From: Gammaproteobacteria bacterium
Lineage (GTDB): Bacteria; Pseudomonadota; Gammaproteobacteria; Pseudomonadales; Balneatricaceae
Assembly (NCBI GenBank): GCA_028598985.1
Contig: JAQRMV010000010.1
Coordinates: forward strand, 1 to 43,877
Direction of reading: 5' to 3'
DNA length: 43,877 nt
In this document: positions 1 to 10,730 of the stretch, in pieces
Layout: each line of letters starts with the position of its first letter
Position numbering within the stretch: the stretch's first letter is position 1
The notes under the pieces: model-generated
The model's input: only the letters and a program-made list of their open reading frames with translations
Database searches by the model: none
Told to the model about the DNA's origin: nothing
Program-made: the position numbers and the translations under genes

Positions 1-6
1 TGGGAA

Positions 7-1188
7 CTAGGTTTTTGAGCTAAACTGGGAGCTAGGTTTTATGGGCACTGTTGAATTCAATGCGTTTTCATATTTTGGTTTCATTACGGGCCAAGTTAGG
101 TATTGTAGGGAAGCTGTTGCTTTGTTGCCTTGCCTCATTTTTACAGCCATTGTTTGGATTAGGGTCGCTGCCGATGCCGCCTCTTGTTCTAAGTCCAGTG
201 GATTTGATTCATATAAATAGTCTCCGCTAAACAGTTCTGGATAAACCAAGCGATTAGGTAGTATGGGAGTACAACCTAACTGCACAGCCTCGAGCACAGC
301 CAAACCTTGGAACTCATGGAGCGCAGTAGACAGCACCATATCAGCTCCGGCTAGCCAGCTTAGGTATTGATGGTTCGATTCGGCATAACCAAACTGAACG
401 ATATATGCGGCAAATTCACTGGCTATTTGATCAAACTCAACAGGTTGCTTGCGGAATCGTTGGCCTAACACGCACAGTTGAAAATTTACTTTCCTCTTGT
501 GTAGCTCTCGCAATAGGGCTAAAAGTTGTTGCGGCCCCTTGTCGTATTCCCATCGCGCAGCCCATACCAGCCGTAATGGAACGTCTCTTTCTGCCCGTTT
601 TGGCCATACTTTTGAATAATATTCGTCACTTTGTACTGTGTCATTGGATGGGTTCGATGCGGTAAGTTGGTTAAGAGCCACAGGCAAAATAACACTTTTT
701 TGCGCTAACATTTCAGCCACGTCTATTGGCATCTTTTCAGGCATCTTGCTCAATAATTCACTTACACCAGCCATAAAACTCAGTTGGTTGTAACGACTAT
801 TAAACACCAATTTGTTAGCCGCTATAGCCCCATAGAGCGTCACCATTTTTGGACCAAGGTGGTATTTTTGATTAGTTTGGTTGGGTGGATACACAAACTG
901 ATTTTCGTGAAAATACAGTATTGACGGAATAGGTGCGAGATTTGGCACCATGCCCTTAAGTGACGACAAATCCACCATTGAAGTGGCAATAATGAGATCA
1001 TAGTTTTGCTCCAAGGTATCGCGCTCACCCAAAGCCCATTGCATGCTGTTGCCCCGAATACGCCAGCTAAAGTGACGCCCGGGCAGCACCAGCTGAGTCC
1101 ATTGATGCTCTGAAAACTGCGCTACCATCCCTTCACGCCAGTATTTGTGGCTTTGAGCATCGTAGGCAGAAAGCAATAGAATACGCAT
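7..1188 (-). CDS. DUF3524-type glycosyltransferase, tRNA-queuosine alpha-mannosyltransferase (QTMAN/GTDC1)-like
   Basis: 393 aa ORF. N-terminus (MRILLLSAYDAQSHKYWREGMV...PGRHFSWRIRGN...YFHENQFVYPP) matches my recollection of the DUF3524/GTDC1 family; C-terminal GT4-like part (HEFQGLAVLEAVQLGCTPILPNRLVYPEL). Confidence 0.8.
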   Translation of the reverse strand: MRILLLSAYDAQSHKYWREGMVAQFSEHQWTQLVLPGRHFSWRIRGNSMQWALGERDTLEQNYDLIIATSMVDLSSLKGMVPNLAPIPSILYFHENQFVYPPNQTNQKYHLGPKMVTLYGAIAANKLVFNSRYNQLSFMAGVSELLSKMPEKMPIDVAEMLAQKSVILPVALNQLTASNPSNDTVQSDEYYSKVWPKRAERDVPLRLVWAARWEYDKGPQQLLALLRELHKRKVNFQLCVLGQRFRKQPVEFDQIASEFAAYIVQFGYAESNHQYLSWLAGADMVLSTALHEFQGLAVLEAVQLGCTPILPNRLVYPELFSGDYLYESNPLDLEQEAASAATLIQTMAVKMRQGNKATASLQYLTWPVMKPKYENALNSTVPIKPSSQFSSKT

Positions 1189-1191
1189 AAA

Positions 1192-1977
1192 TTATACTTT
1201 CGATGCTAAAAATCGAGACACTAAACCACAAAATAATTCTGGCTTTTCGGCGTGTAACCAATGACCACAACCGGCCATTACTTTGAGTTGTGTATTGGGT
1301 AATAGTGTTTCAAAGGCGGTTTTGTGCTGCGGCAATATATACTGAGAGTCTGCACCTTTTATCACCAAGGTTGGGCCATCATAGTTGGCATTGGTGTTTA
1401 TTGGTTTTGGGGCGGCGCTTATAGAGTGATAGTTTTTCTCAATAGCAGTGAGGTTATAGCGTAGTGCAAACTCCCCTATTTCGTTCTTATAAAGGCTTTT
1501 GAGCAAAAACTGACAAATCCTTGGATCAGGCTCAAATTGAATTAGAGCATCCAATGCTTGTTTGCGAGATTTTAGGTTTACTAAATCAATGCTTTTTAGG
1601 CCTATTAAAATGGCGTCATGTCTTGGTTCATAAACCACCGGGGCAATATCAGCAACAACAAGACTGCGCACAAGTTGCGACTGATTCAAGGCCAATTGAA
1701 TAGCCACTTTTCCACCCATGGAATGGCCTAACAAGTCGACTTTTTCTAAGCCTAATTCATCGATGCTAACAGCTACATCGGCAGCCATTGAGTCGTAATC
1801 CATTAGCGGATCATGTCCAGACATACCATGATTGCGCAAGTCCATAGTGATCACATGCCGGTCTTGTGCCCAAATCAAGGCTTGGCTACGCCAATTGTCT
1901 TGAGCACCAAATAATCCATGCAAAACAACTAGAGGGTTGCTACCTAACGGATTGAATTGTTGGCTATTAAGAAGCAT
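1192..1977 (-). CDS. ybfF: alpha/beta hydrolase, YbfF-like esterase
   Basis: 261 aa; VLHGLFGAQDNW, nucleophile elbow GHSMGGKVA, C-terminal GCGHWLHAEKPE. Confidence 0.82.
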   Translation of the reverse strand: MLLNSQQFNPLGSNPLVVLHGLFGAQDNWRSQALIWAQDRHVITMDLRNHGMSGHDPLMDYDSMAADVAVSIDELGLEKVDLLGHSMGGKVAIQLALNQSQLVRSLVVADIAPVVYEPRHDAILIGLKSIDLVNLKSRKQALDALIQFEPDPRICQFLLKSLYKNEIGEFALRYNLTAIEKNYHSISAAPKPINTNANYDGPTLVIKGADSQYILPQHKTAFETLLPNTQLKVMAGCGHWLHAEKPELFCGLVSRFLASKV

Positions 1978-2324
1978 TACTGAACTTCAATATCCACTTC
2001 TTCAACGGGTATTTCGAAGTCATGGATTTGTTGCCATTGTTGTTCGGGCTGTCTTTCCCATACGGTACCGGCGTTATGGTCTAACAAAGCGTCTAGGCTT
2101 TCATCTGCCTCGCACATAGGCGCTAGAGGGAAAGGTTCTAGATTAGAAAATTCCTCCAGAAATTCTGGAGTTTCATAACCTGTAAATAATCGCCAACCCG
2201 TATCATTGCTGTGTTCAGGGATGGTTTTGTACATAAAACGTACAGGCAAAGCATTATCACCCAAAGCAAGTTTAGATATGCGAGCCATGTGGCCATGGCG
2301 GGTTTGACGAGGCTTATTGCCCAT
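1977..2324 (-). CDS. DUF2185 (Imm33-like) domain protein
   Basis: 115 aa; DTGWRLFTGYETPEFLEE resembles the DUF2185 core motif. Stop overlaps the next gene's start by 1 nt. Confidence 0.6.
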   Translation of the reverse strand: MGNKPRQTRHGHMARISKLALGDNALPVRFMYKTIPEHSNDTGWRLFTGYETPEFLEEFSNLEPFPLAPMCEADESLDALLDHNAGTVWERQPEQQWQQIHDFEIPVEEVDIEVQ

Positions 2325-2327
2325 AAG

Positions 2328-3185
2328 TTATACCGTTAGCCCTAGGTGCTTTGCATGATATCGCAAATGTTCTGCGATGAAACTGCTAATGTAGTAGTAG
2401 CTATGATCGTAGCCTTCACGCTCTCGATAATCCAATGGATACGCCAAGCTTTCACAGGTGCTAGCGAACAACGATGGCATGAGCTGGTCTGCATAAAAAG
2501 GATCACTAGACCCTTGGTCAATGAGCAAAGCCTGTGGTGCTATACCCGCCGCCCTATTGCTTTGTACAAGCTGATTAGCATCCCACTCACTCCAAGTGGT
2601 TTCATCACTGCCTAAATACGCAGTAAAGCCCTTTTGACCCCATGGACATTGCGATGGCGAAGTGATTGGAGCAAAAGCGGACACAGAAGCATACTTTCCT
2701 GGGTTTTTAAGGGCACAAATTAGTGCCCCGTGGCCGCCCATAGAATGGCCACTAATGGCCGCCTGATCACTTATCGCATAGTTAGCGGTGATTAGTGCGG
2801 GTAACTCTTCGGTCACATAGCTATACATATTATAAGCGATAGACCAAGGGGCTTGGGTGGCATTAACATAAAAACCAGCGCCAGTGCCTAGGTCATAGGC
2901 CTCGTCTTCGCCCACTACACCTGCGTCACGTGGGCTGGTATCGGGCATGATAATGGCCATGCCAAGCTCTGCTGCCGTTGTAAATGCACCCGCTTTTTGG
3001 CTAAAGTTTTCATCGTTACAGGTTAAGCCAGACAACCAATAAAGTGCAGGTACTTCTTTTTTTGCAGCTTGAGGTGGTAAAAATACAGCAAACGTCATGT
3101 TGCCATTACACGAGCGCGACTCATGCTCTACGCGTAATAAACGTCCGCCATTTACTTTAACTTCTGAAAGTTGATTTAAAGACAT
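2328..3185 (-). CDS. fghA: S-formylglutathione hydrolase
   Basis: 285 aa; YWLSGLTCNDENFSQKAGA, GHSMGGHGAL, DHSYYYISSFI motifs; next to class III ADH. Confidence 0.95.
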   Translation of the reverse strand: MSLNQLSEVKVNGGRLLRVEHESRSCNGNMTFAVFLPPQAAKKEVPALYWLSGLTCNDENFSQKAGAFTTAAELGMAIIMPDTSPRDAGVVGEDEAYDLGTGAGFYVNATQAPWSIAYNMYSYVTEELPALITANYAISDQAAISGHSMGGHGALICALKNPGKYASVSAFAPITSPSQCPWGQKGFTAYLGSDETTWSEWDANQLVQSNRAAGIAPQALLIDQGSSDPFYADQLMPSLFASTCESLAYPLDYREREGYDHSYYYISSFIAEHLRYHAKHLGLTV

Positions 3186-3196
3186 TTGGGCGCTTC

Positions 3197-4318
<1,122 letters not shown>

Positions 4319-4337
4319 CTATTGTCGATTAACTGAT

Positions 4338-5456
4338 TTATGTATTGTTTGATTGATACCAAGTGACAAGTTCACTTGATGTACCTTGCATCATTACGCG
4401 TTTTGTCTTTAGAGACAACTGGTAATCGTACATGGGATCATAATAATACGTAAGTAAGTAAGCAATCCAGTGTTTGTGGTCTGCTAAGTTATTTTTTTCT
4501 GATTGTTGGTATAGGGCTTGTTTCAATAGTTTAACAAGATGGGTGTAGGCCTCACTACCTAAGCGTTTACGAATTCTGAACATACTTTGTAATAAGCTAT
4601 CGCTAAAGGCTAAGAAGGCTTCTCTGGGGTCCCTAAACTCATGTTCCCATGCAGCGATAGCCTTAACAACATATTCACCAAAAATACGATCTATACGTGC
4701 ATCAAAGCTATCATTAAGTACCATAATAGGCGACGTTTTAAGTTTAGCTTGGAGACTGTTGGGCAATAAACGACAACCTACCAACCGACTTTCATCTTCG
4801 TAAATTATAGGGGCTTGGGAAACGCGATTTAGCTGCATTAAGGCCATCGCCAAATTATTCTCAAAATTAATTTGCGTGGGTTGTTCTGCAATGTATTTGC
4901 CAAAACTAGAGCCACGATGCTTGGCAATGCCCTCTAAATCGATGGTGCGCTTAAACAAGGGTAGTATTTCGGTTTTACCGGTGCCTGTACGGCCACTCAA
5001 TACAAAAGCAGGGAGTTGTTCTATCAGTTGATCTAAGCGCTTAATAAGGTGACTACGCAGGGCTTTGTATCCGCCTTCTACAAAAGGAATCGCAATGCCT
5101 GCTTCAGAGAGCCATTGCTGGCTCACTTTTGAGCGCAAACCACCACGAAAACAATATAAAACCGCATTGGGATGTGCAATAGCAAAAGCATGCCACTGCT
5201 GCACTCGCTGCTTTTTGGTTGCGCCGTTTACTAATTGGTGACCCATAGCAATAGCAGCTTGTTGGCCTTGTTCCTTATAACAAGTGCCTATTCGTTGGCG
5301 TTCATCATCGGTCATTAAAGGTAGGTTTATGGCATTAGGCAATGCGCCTTTTGCAAACTCTATGGGCGCCCGCACATCGAACATCGGTCGTTGATCGAGA
5401 AATAAATCATCAAAGCCTTGGGCCGTAATAGCGGCTGGCATGGTGTTGGTGATCAA
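4338..5456 (-). CDS. mnmH: tRNA 2-selenouridine synthase
   Basis: 372 aa; rhodanese-like domain with VLYCFRGGLRS, P-loop SGRTGTGKTEIL, HRGSSFG; 1 nt gap to selD. Confidence 0.95.
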   Translation of the reverse strand: MITNTMPAAITAQGFDDLFLDQRPMFDVRAPIEFAKGALPNAINLPLMTDDERQRIGTCYKEQGQQAAIAMGHQLVNGATKKQRVQQWHAFAIAHPNAVLYCFRGGLRSKVSQQWLSEAGIAIPFVEGGYKALRSHLIKRLDQLIEQLPAFVLSGRTGTGKTEILPLFKRTIDLEGIAKHRGSSFGKYIAEQPTQINFENNLAMALMQLNRVSQAPIIYEDESRLVGCRLLPNSLQAKLKTSPIMVLNDSFDARIDRIFGEYVVKAIAAWEHEFRDPREAFLAFSDSLLQSMFRIRKRLGSEAYTHLVKLLKQALYQQSEKNNLADHKHWIAYLLTYYYDPMYDYQLSLKTKRVMMQGTSSELVTWYQSNNT

Positions 5457-5457
5457 C

Positions 5458-6498
5458 TTATACGACCTCTACCCAATGTTTTTGAGCTGTATTAGGGGCA
5501 GATAGTTCGCCTATCCAAACACAATGTTGATGGTTTTCACGGCAGATTTGTTCTGCAGCATCAACATGATCTGCTGCCACTGCAACCAATAAACCACCAC
5601 TGGTTTGAGGATCACACAGTATATTAATCTGTACGTCAGTGAGTGCCCCTAATTTATGGCCGTAGCTCTCATAGTTTCGGCCACTACCACCTGGAACGCA
5701 ATTTTGATCTAAATAATGTTGTAAGTCAGTAAGAAGTGGTACCGCATTAAATTGAATTTTTGCTTGTAGTTGGCTGCCTTCACACACCTCTACAAGATGT
5801 CCCATAAGTCCAAATCCGGTCACATCTGTCATGGCATGCACACCCGCTAAAGGGGCTAGTTTTGCACCTAAATCGTTCAGCTTTACCATATTGTCACGGG
5901 CTAAGTTAACGTCTGTTGGCCGTAATATGCCGCGTTTTTCCGCTGTGGTAAGTATGCCTACCCCCAGGGGTTTGGTTAGCATTAATCGATCTCCTGCTTG
6001 CGCTTGGTCATTACGCTGAAGATGTTTTAAGGACACCCGCCCTGTAACTGCTAAGCCGAATATAGGTTCTGGTGCATCAATACTGTGCCCTCCGGCAAGA
6101 CAAATGTTTGCCTTGGCGCACACATCACGAGCTCCGTCGATCACTTGTGCTGCAACTTCGGGGGCTAATTTGTCCACTGGCCAGCCCAAGATAGCAATGG
6201 CCATCAGGGGTTGCCCACCCATGGCGTACACATCACTAATAGCGTTAGTGGCCGCTACACGGCCAAAATCAAAAGGGTCATCAACGATGGGCATGAAAAA
6301 ATCGGTAGTACTGATAATACCGGATCCGTCACCCAGGTCGAATACCGCTGCATCGTCTCGGCTTTCATTACCCACTATCAAACTGGCATGGGTGAATTTA
6401 GGCAACTTTGATTGCAACATGACATCAAGTACTTGGGGAGATATTTTGCAGCCACAGCCAGCGCCGTGGCTATATTGGGTCAGTTTAATTGTATTCAT
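5458..6498 (-). CDS. selD: selenide, water dikinase (Cys form)
   Basis: 346 aa; N-terminus [15 protein letters not shown] like E. coli SelD, with Cys at the catalytic site; [14 protein letters not shown]. Confidence 0.97.
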   Translation of the reverse strand: MNTIKLTQYSHGAGCGCKISPQVLDVMLQSKLPKFTHASLIVGNESRDDAAVFDLGDGSGIISTTDFFMPIVDDPFDFGRVAATNAISDVYAMGGQPLMAIAILGWPVDKLAPEVAAQVIDGARDVCAKANICLAGGHSIDAPEPIFGLAVTGRVSLKHLQRNDQAQAGDRLMLTKPLGVGILTTAEKRGILRPTDVNLARDNMVKLNDLGAKLAPLAGVHAMTDVTGFGLMGHLVEVCEGSQLQAKIQFNAVPLLTDLQHYLDQNCVPGGSGRNYESYGHKLGALTDVQINILCDPQTSGGLLVAVAADHVDAAEQICRENHQHCVWIGELSAPNTAQKHWVEVV

Positions 6499-6563
6499 GG
6501 GTAGTCAGACAAAATAACAAAGTTGAAGTATACCGATTTTACACATATTGTGCGTCGGTTCAT

Positions 6564-8618
6564 TTAGCCAGAAATTGATTCCAACAGGGAGGTTGCAAGT
6601 TCCCTAATGTTAGATTGAAGCCCTTTATGGGTATGGTTTTGCGCTGCATGCATAAGCTCTTGTTGGTGTTCATCTTTGTCTAACAATTGATGTAATAAAT
6701 ACAGCGGGCCACAAAACCCAGCCTGACCGTGAGCAAAGACATCAAGCATTCTACGCTGTTGAGAGGTATTCAAAGGTAACATTTTTTGTGTCGGGAAATC
6801 GTGAATAATTTTTTGCCATGTGGTTGGGTCCACATCACTAAACCAGACACGCTCACCGAACTTTAAGTAACCATAAAAATGCTGTAAAAGCCCCGACCTA
6901 AGAACATGTGCTGCTGGACTTATTGGCCTTAGCACCTGAATACTATTAAGCCCTGTTGCCGCGTCAGCACGGATGCCAAGCCACACCGGAACAAACTCAT
7001 TTTTTTGCCAAAAACTGAGATTTTCTATACTGGCCGAAAAGCTAGCCCCAACAAAATCCACTTGAGCATCTGCCGCCAGAGAAAATAGATGATGTAATAA
7101 TATGGAGCCTATGCCCTTACCTTGTACAGAAGGTGAAACTGCTAGGCGTTGAATACGCCAACTTGTTAACTCACAGGCTTGCGAAAAGCCGGCTTGTTGG
7201 GCCAATATTTGAGCTAATAAATGCCCTTGAATACGCCTTTTTCCTAGGGCTATTTGTTGGCACAACTGTTTTTCCAAGCCGCCCTCTTTAGCCACCCAAG
7301 CCACACCTAGCAATTGATCTCCTGCTTGGCATAAGTAGATCGAATGATGTGGATGGTCCAACAATATTCTTAAATCCGTAGGTGTTGTTTGGTAATGCGC
7401 CAGCATCAGCAAGCCGTATACCTGCTTCAACAAAGGGGTGTTTTTAGCCAGTTCTTGACCACTCAGATGAGTAAATGATAGTGAACGCTTTTTAGATCCA
7501 TAGGGTTCCACTACATACTCTTGCGGTATGTTAGGTGAAGGCAAATCACACAAAAAGGTACGCCTAACAAATTTTTCTAAAGGATCATGTGATCGCCAAC
7601 GCATGGGTTCAGTTAAGGTCATGGATAACTGAGTACGCCCTAATTTTTCAATCATGCGGGGTAATTTAAGACGGTACCCCTGCCCACTGCCTTCGTAACC
7701 GTCTCGAGTGGACGATAAAACAATAAGTGGATAACGCTGAATAATTTTTGTTAGCTGGGACAAAGGGATGGCCGCGGCCTCATCCACAAGGAGCAAGCCA
7801 GCCTTAGGCGCGTCTTTAATTAGTACATCGAGTGCGTAAAAATGAATCACATCATCACCTGCCATCTGCGCCATAGATTCAATAGCGCGTTTACTGGGCG
7901 CTGTAACTAGCACAGGTCCATGCTCGGCGGCCGGGGTAATGGCATTGATGAGCCAACCTAAACAGGCAGACTTACCACGCCCCCGATGGGCATCTAGGGT
8001 ATATACCATGGGAACTTGTTGGTTATACGCGTCGATAAGGTCGTTAATATGCTTTTGCTGGTCAGAGGTAGGGTGAATGCTATCAGGCGTGTTGTGTATG
8101 ACCATTGGCCACGCCTCTACCGGCTTAGAATCAGTTTCTTGCAGAAGGTATATTGCCCGATGTTGCGGCCATTGCTGGTGCCACCAATACACAAAAGAAG
8201 AATGGGCCTGAGGTGCAAGTTGGCCATAGGCACGTAACTGCTGGTCAAAATTGGTATGCCATTGGGACATTGGTGGCGTGAGTAGCAGCATTACACCTCC
8301 ACCGGCTACTGTGCCACTTAGCCCACAAAATGCATTGGCATTAAAACCGTTGTGGGCGCTGAATACTACCCAGTCGTTGCCAGTGCCAAGGTATTGGTTA
8401 GCTTGGGTTGAAGTAATATGGCGTTGTCGGGGGGTGTGGCTGTGGCTGCCTTCCGGCACATCGACCCATAGGCCCGTACTGGTACAATTTATTACCCTCC
8501 TAGCTAACCCTAGCCCTTCCTCTTGTGGCATAGCCAATACTAGCATCAGCCTGTGCCCTGCTTTTTGAGCAGCAAGTATGGGGCCACGGAAATCGTTTAT
8601 ATGGGCAATAGAGTGCAA
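6564..8618 (-). CDS. tmcA: tRNA(Met) cytidine acetyltransferase
   Basis: 684 aa; DAHRGRGKSACLGWL Walker A, LLVDEAAAIPL, GNAT-like QRLAVSPSVQGKGIGSILL. Confidence 0.95.
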   Translation of the reverse strand: MHSIAHINDFRGPILAAQKAGHRLMLVLAMPQEEGLGLARRVINCTSTGLWVDVPEGSHSHTPRQRHITSTQANQYLGTGNDWVVFSAHNGFNANAFCGLSGTVAGGGVMLLLTPPMSQWHTNFDQQLRAYGQLAPQAHSSFVYWWHQQWPQHRAIYLLQETDSKPVEAWPMVIHNTPDSIHPTSDQQKHINDLIDAYNQQVPMVYTLDAHRGRGKSACLGWLINAITPAAEHGPVLVTAPSKRAIESMAQMAGDDVIHFYALDVLIKDAPKAGLLLVDEAAAIPLSQLTKIIQRYPLIVLSSTRDGYEGSGQGYRLKLPRMIEKLGRTQLSMTLTEPMRWRSHDPLEKFVRRTFLCDLPSPNIPQEYVVEPYGSKKRSLSFTHLSGQELAKNTPLLKQVYGLLMLAHYQTTPTDLRILLDHPHHSIYLCQAGDQLLGVAWVAKEGGLEKQLCQQIALGKRRIQGHLLAQILAQQAGFSQACELTSWRIQRLAVSPSVQGKGIGSILLHHLFSLAADAQVDFVGASFSASIENLSFWQKNEFVPVWLGIRADAATGLNSIQVLRPISPAAHVLRSGLLQHFYGYLKFGERVWFSDVDPTTWQKIIHDFPTQKMLPLNTSQQRRMLDVFAHGQAGFCGPLYLLHQLLDKDEHQQELMHAAQNHTHKGLQSNIRELATSLLESISG

Positions 8619-8630
8619 AAGGTGCCGATC

Positions 8631-9407
8631 CTAAGTTTCGTTTAGCAGTCGTCCTGCGTGGGTGTTGGACACAGAAATATTCAACTGTTGCAATAAATGC
8701 CAAGCCATTACTTGGTTGCTGGACATAAAATAGCAGCCATACTGTTGCTCTAGCTGATCAAGCTTAGCGATAGCCCTGAAGTTTGTGCAGGAGATAAATA
8801 CAGCATCAGGTCTAGTTGGAATACCTTCTAGCAGTTGCTCTATCAATAGTGATAAATGATCTGAGTCTAGAGAACCAATATCACGATCTAAGGTTAAATT
8901 GAGGCTGCCCCAAGCCATAATTTTATAGCCAGCAAGTGTGAGAGCTTCATAAAAAGGCGTATTTACAGATTCCACATAGGGTGACAACACCACTAGGTTT
9001 CTGGCTTCAATATGGGCTAGTGCGGCTTTAACTGCGGTAAATGGGTTGCTGGTAATTAAGTTCTCGTTACCGCCCTGCAACAAGTGATGTACTTTGTCTT
9101 CACCAATCACCAAACTTGCAGAGGTGCAGCCGTATGCCAGTGCGTCCAACGCCACATCTGGCAAGATCAGGCTTGCACACTGTCCGATCTGTTGCGCCAT
9201 GGTTAATAATGCTGCTGGGGTGACCTCTGGAGCGCAGGCAATACGAGCCACTAAAATTTCAATGGGTGTACCGGCAAAAAGCTCACGCCACTCAGCTTCC
9301 AGCACCATGTCTGTAGCCAACACCACCAAACCTATACGTATAGGTACTGCGTGTGGTTCCAAAAAGATAGGCGATAAGGCCTTATTTAAGGTTGAAAAAG
9401 CTTTCAT
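8631..9407 (-). CDS. Asp/Glu racemase superfamily protein (maleate isomerase / arylmalonate decarboxylase / EutA-like)
   Basis: 258 aa; two catalytic-Cys motifs YGCTSASLVIG and ISCTNFRAI. Confidence 0.82.
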   Translation of the reverse strand: MKAFSTLNKALSPIFLEPHAVPIRIGLVVLATDMVLEAEWRELFAGTPIEILVARIACAPEVTPAALLTMAQQIGQCASLILPDVALDALAYGCTSASLVIGEDKVHHLLQGGNENLITSNPFTAVKAALAHIEARNLVVLSPYVESVNTPFYEALTLAGYKIMAWGSLNLTLDRDIGSLDSDHLSLLIEQLLEGIPTRPDAVFISCTNFRAIAKLDQLEQQYGCYFMSSNQVMAWHLLQQLNISVSNTHAGRLLNET

Positions 9408-9426
9408 TTATTAGCTCCATCGAACA

Positions 9427-10545
9427 TTAATGCGTTATGGATTGGCGTTGAACTTTAGACCATATTCGGCTGCCAAGTATAGACATTCCCGTGGCAGCAG
9501 CCATGCCAAATTTTTCACCTATAGATTTTTTGGCAACGTATTCAACCAACAATACATCGCTTTGTTTGACCGCTGCTTGTAATACTTCATCGGAAGTGCC
9601 CACCGCATCCACCAAGCCCATGTCAATGGCTTGCTGACCATACCAAACATCACCATTAGCCACTTGGTCTAAATCAAGCTGCGGCCGCTGTTGCTTTACC
9701 CAGCGTTTAAACAAACTATGAGTTTGTTGCAAATCTTCCACAAACTTATCACGGCCTTTGCGGGTATTTTCACCAATTACAGTGAGGCTACGCTTATGCT
9801 CACCCGCTGTTAACACTTCTACATCGATGGAGTGTTTCTTTAATAACCGATGTACATTGGGAACTTCGGCAACCACACCAATTGAACCCACTAAGGCAAA
9901 TGGCGCTGCGGTAATATGATTGGCCATACATGCCATCATGTAGCCTCCACTAGCCGCTACTTGATCTACACAGATGGTTAAGGGGATATTGGCACTGTTG
10001 ATGCGGCCTAGCTGCGAAGCGGCCAAACCATATGTGTGCACCATGCCGCCACTTGAATCTAAACGCATGATAATTTCATCGGTTGGTTTGGCCACCGATA
10101 AAACAGCACTGATTTCATGTCGCAAAAACTCAACCGCACTGGCTTTAATGTCCCCATCAAAGTCCAGTACAAAAGTGCGTTTTTTACCCTCTAGTAATGC
10201 TTCTTCAATGGTAATATCCGTTTGCTTGGATAGCCCTGCACCCTTTGCCTGCTTTGCCAGTTTCCTTGCTTCGGCCTTTTCTTGCTTAGCTTTAACCTTG
10301 TCGGCCTTTTCTTGGCTTTTGCGTAATTGTTTAAACTGAAACTTATCCATCATGGCGTGATCAAGTGTATCCGTCATGTCTTCAAACTCATCGTTCAGGT
10401 TACGCACCTCGATATGCCCTGCTTTATTTTGTTGACGGCGATTATGTCCAGCCATAATCCCAAACCCAATCACCAAAAAGGCGGCCACACAAAAAGTGAT
10501 CACCTTAGCCAGAAATAGGCCGTACTCATATAAAAAATCTAACAC
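9427..10545 (-). CDS. sohB: S49 family protease SohB
   Basis: 372 aa; N-terminal TM, DSSGGMVHTYGLAASQL, catalytic VAASGGYMMACMANHI; GTG start with GGAGAG upstream. Confidence 0.93.
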   Translation of the reverse strand: MLDFLYEYGLFLAKVITFCVAAFLVIGFGIMAGHNRRQQNKAGHIEVRNLNDEFEDMTDTLDHAMMDKFQFKQLRKSQEKADKVKAKQEKAEARKLAKQAKGAGLSKQTDITIEEALLEGKKRTFVLDFDGDIKASAVEFLRHEISAVLSVAKPTDEIIMRLDSSGGMVHTYGLAASQLGRINSANIPLTICVDQVAASGGYMMACMANHITAAPFALVGSIGVVAEVPNVHRLLKKHSIDVEVLTAGEHKRSLTVIGENTRKGRDKFVEDLQQTHSLFKRWVKQQRPQLDLDQVANGDVWYGQQAIDMGLVDAVGTSDEVLQAAVKQSDVLLVEYVAKKSIGEKFGMAAATGMSILGSRIWSKVQRQSITH

Positions 10546-10656
10546 TTAATTCTCTCCAACATGATTCCATATACTATACGGATGTAATGATCATTAAGTT
10601 ATATTCTAGTCTAGTCGACTATAAAACCATAATGAAACATTGAACAAATGAAACAT

Positions 10657-10672
10657 TCAAACGATCGTTTGA
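10657..10672. promoter_or_regulatory. 16-bp perfect palindrome TCAAACGATCGTTTGA, candidate TetR-type (PsrA-like) operator
   Basis: Perfect inverted repeat; CAAAC-N4-GTTTG fits the PsrA motif as I recall it. It overlaps the predicted -35 of the SCP2 gene. Confidence 0.6.
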
Positions 10673-10697
10673 TTTTATATATAAAAGCGCATAGAAT
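10669..10697 (+). promoter_or_regulatory. sigma70-type promoter for the SCP2-domain gene
   Basis: TTGATT (10669-10674), 17 bp, TAGAAT (10692-10697), 33 nt before the ATG. Confidence 0.55.
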
Positions 10698-10730
10698 CGA
10701 AATTCAAAAATCACTACTAGGACTAATCCC

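Noticed and set aside
405-665. 86-aa plus-strand ORF opposite the DUF3524 gene
   Set aside because: Shadow ORF, no motif.
5458-6498. Possible selenocysteine form of SelD
   Set aside because: The catalytic position reads Cys in GAGCGCK with no in-frame TGA; no SECIS or selenoprotein is visible.
6104-6517. 137-aa plus-strand ORF opposite selD
   Set aside because: Fully antisense to a well-supported gene, with no recognisable domain; shadow ORF.
9974-10339. 121-aa plus-strand ORF opposite sohB
   Set aside because: Antisense to a clear S49 protease; no family features.
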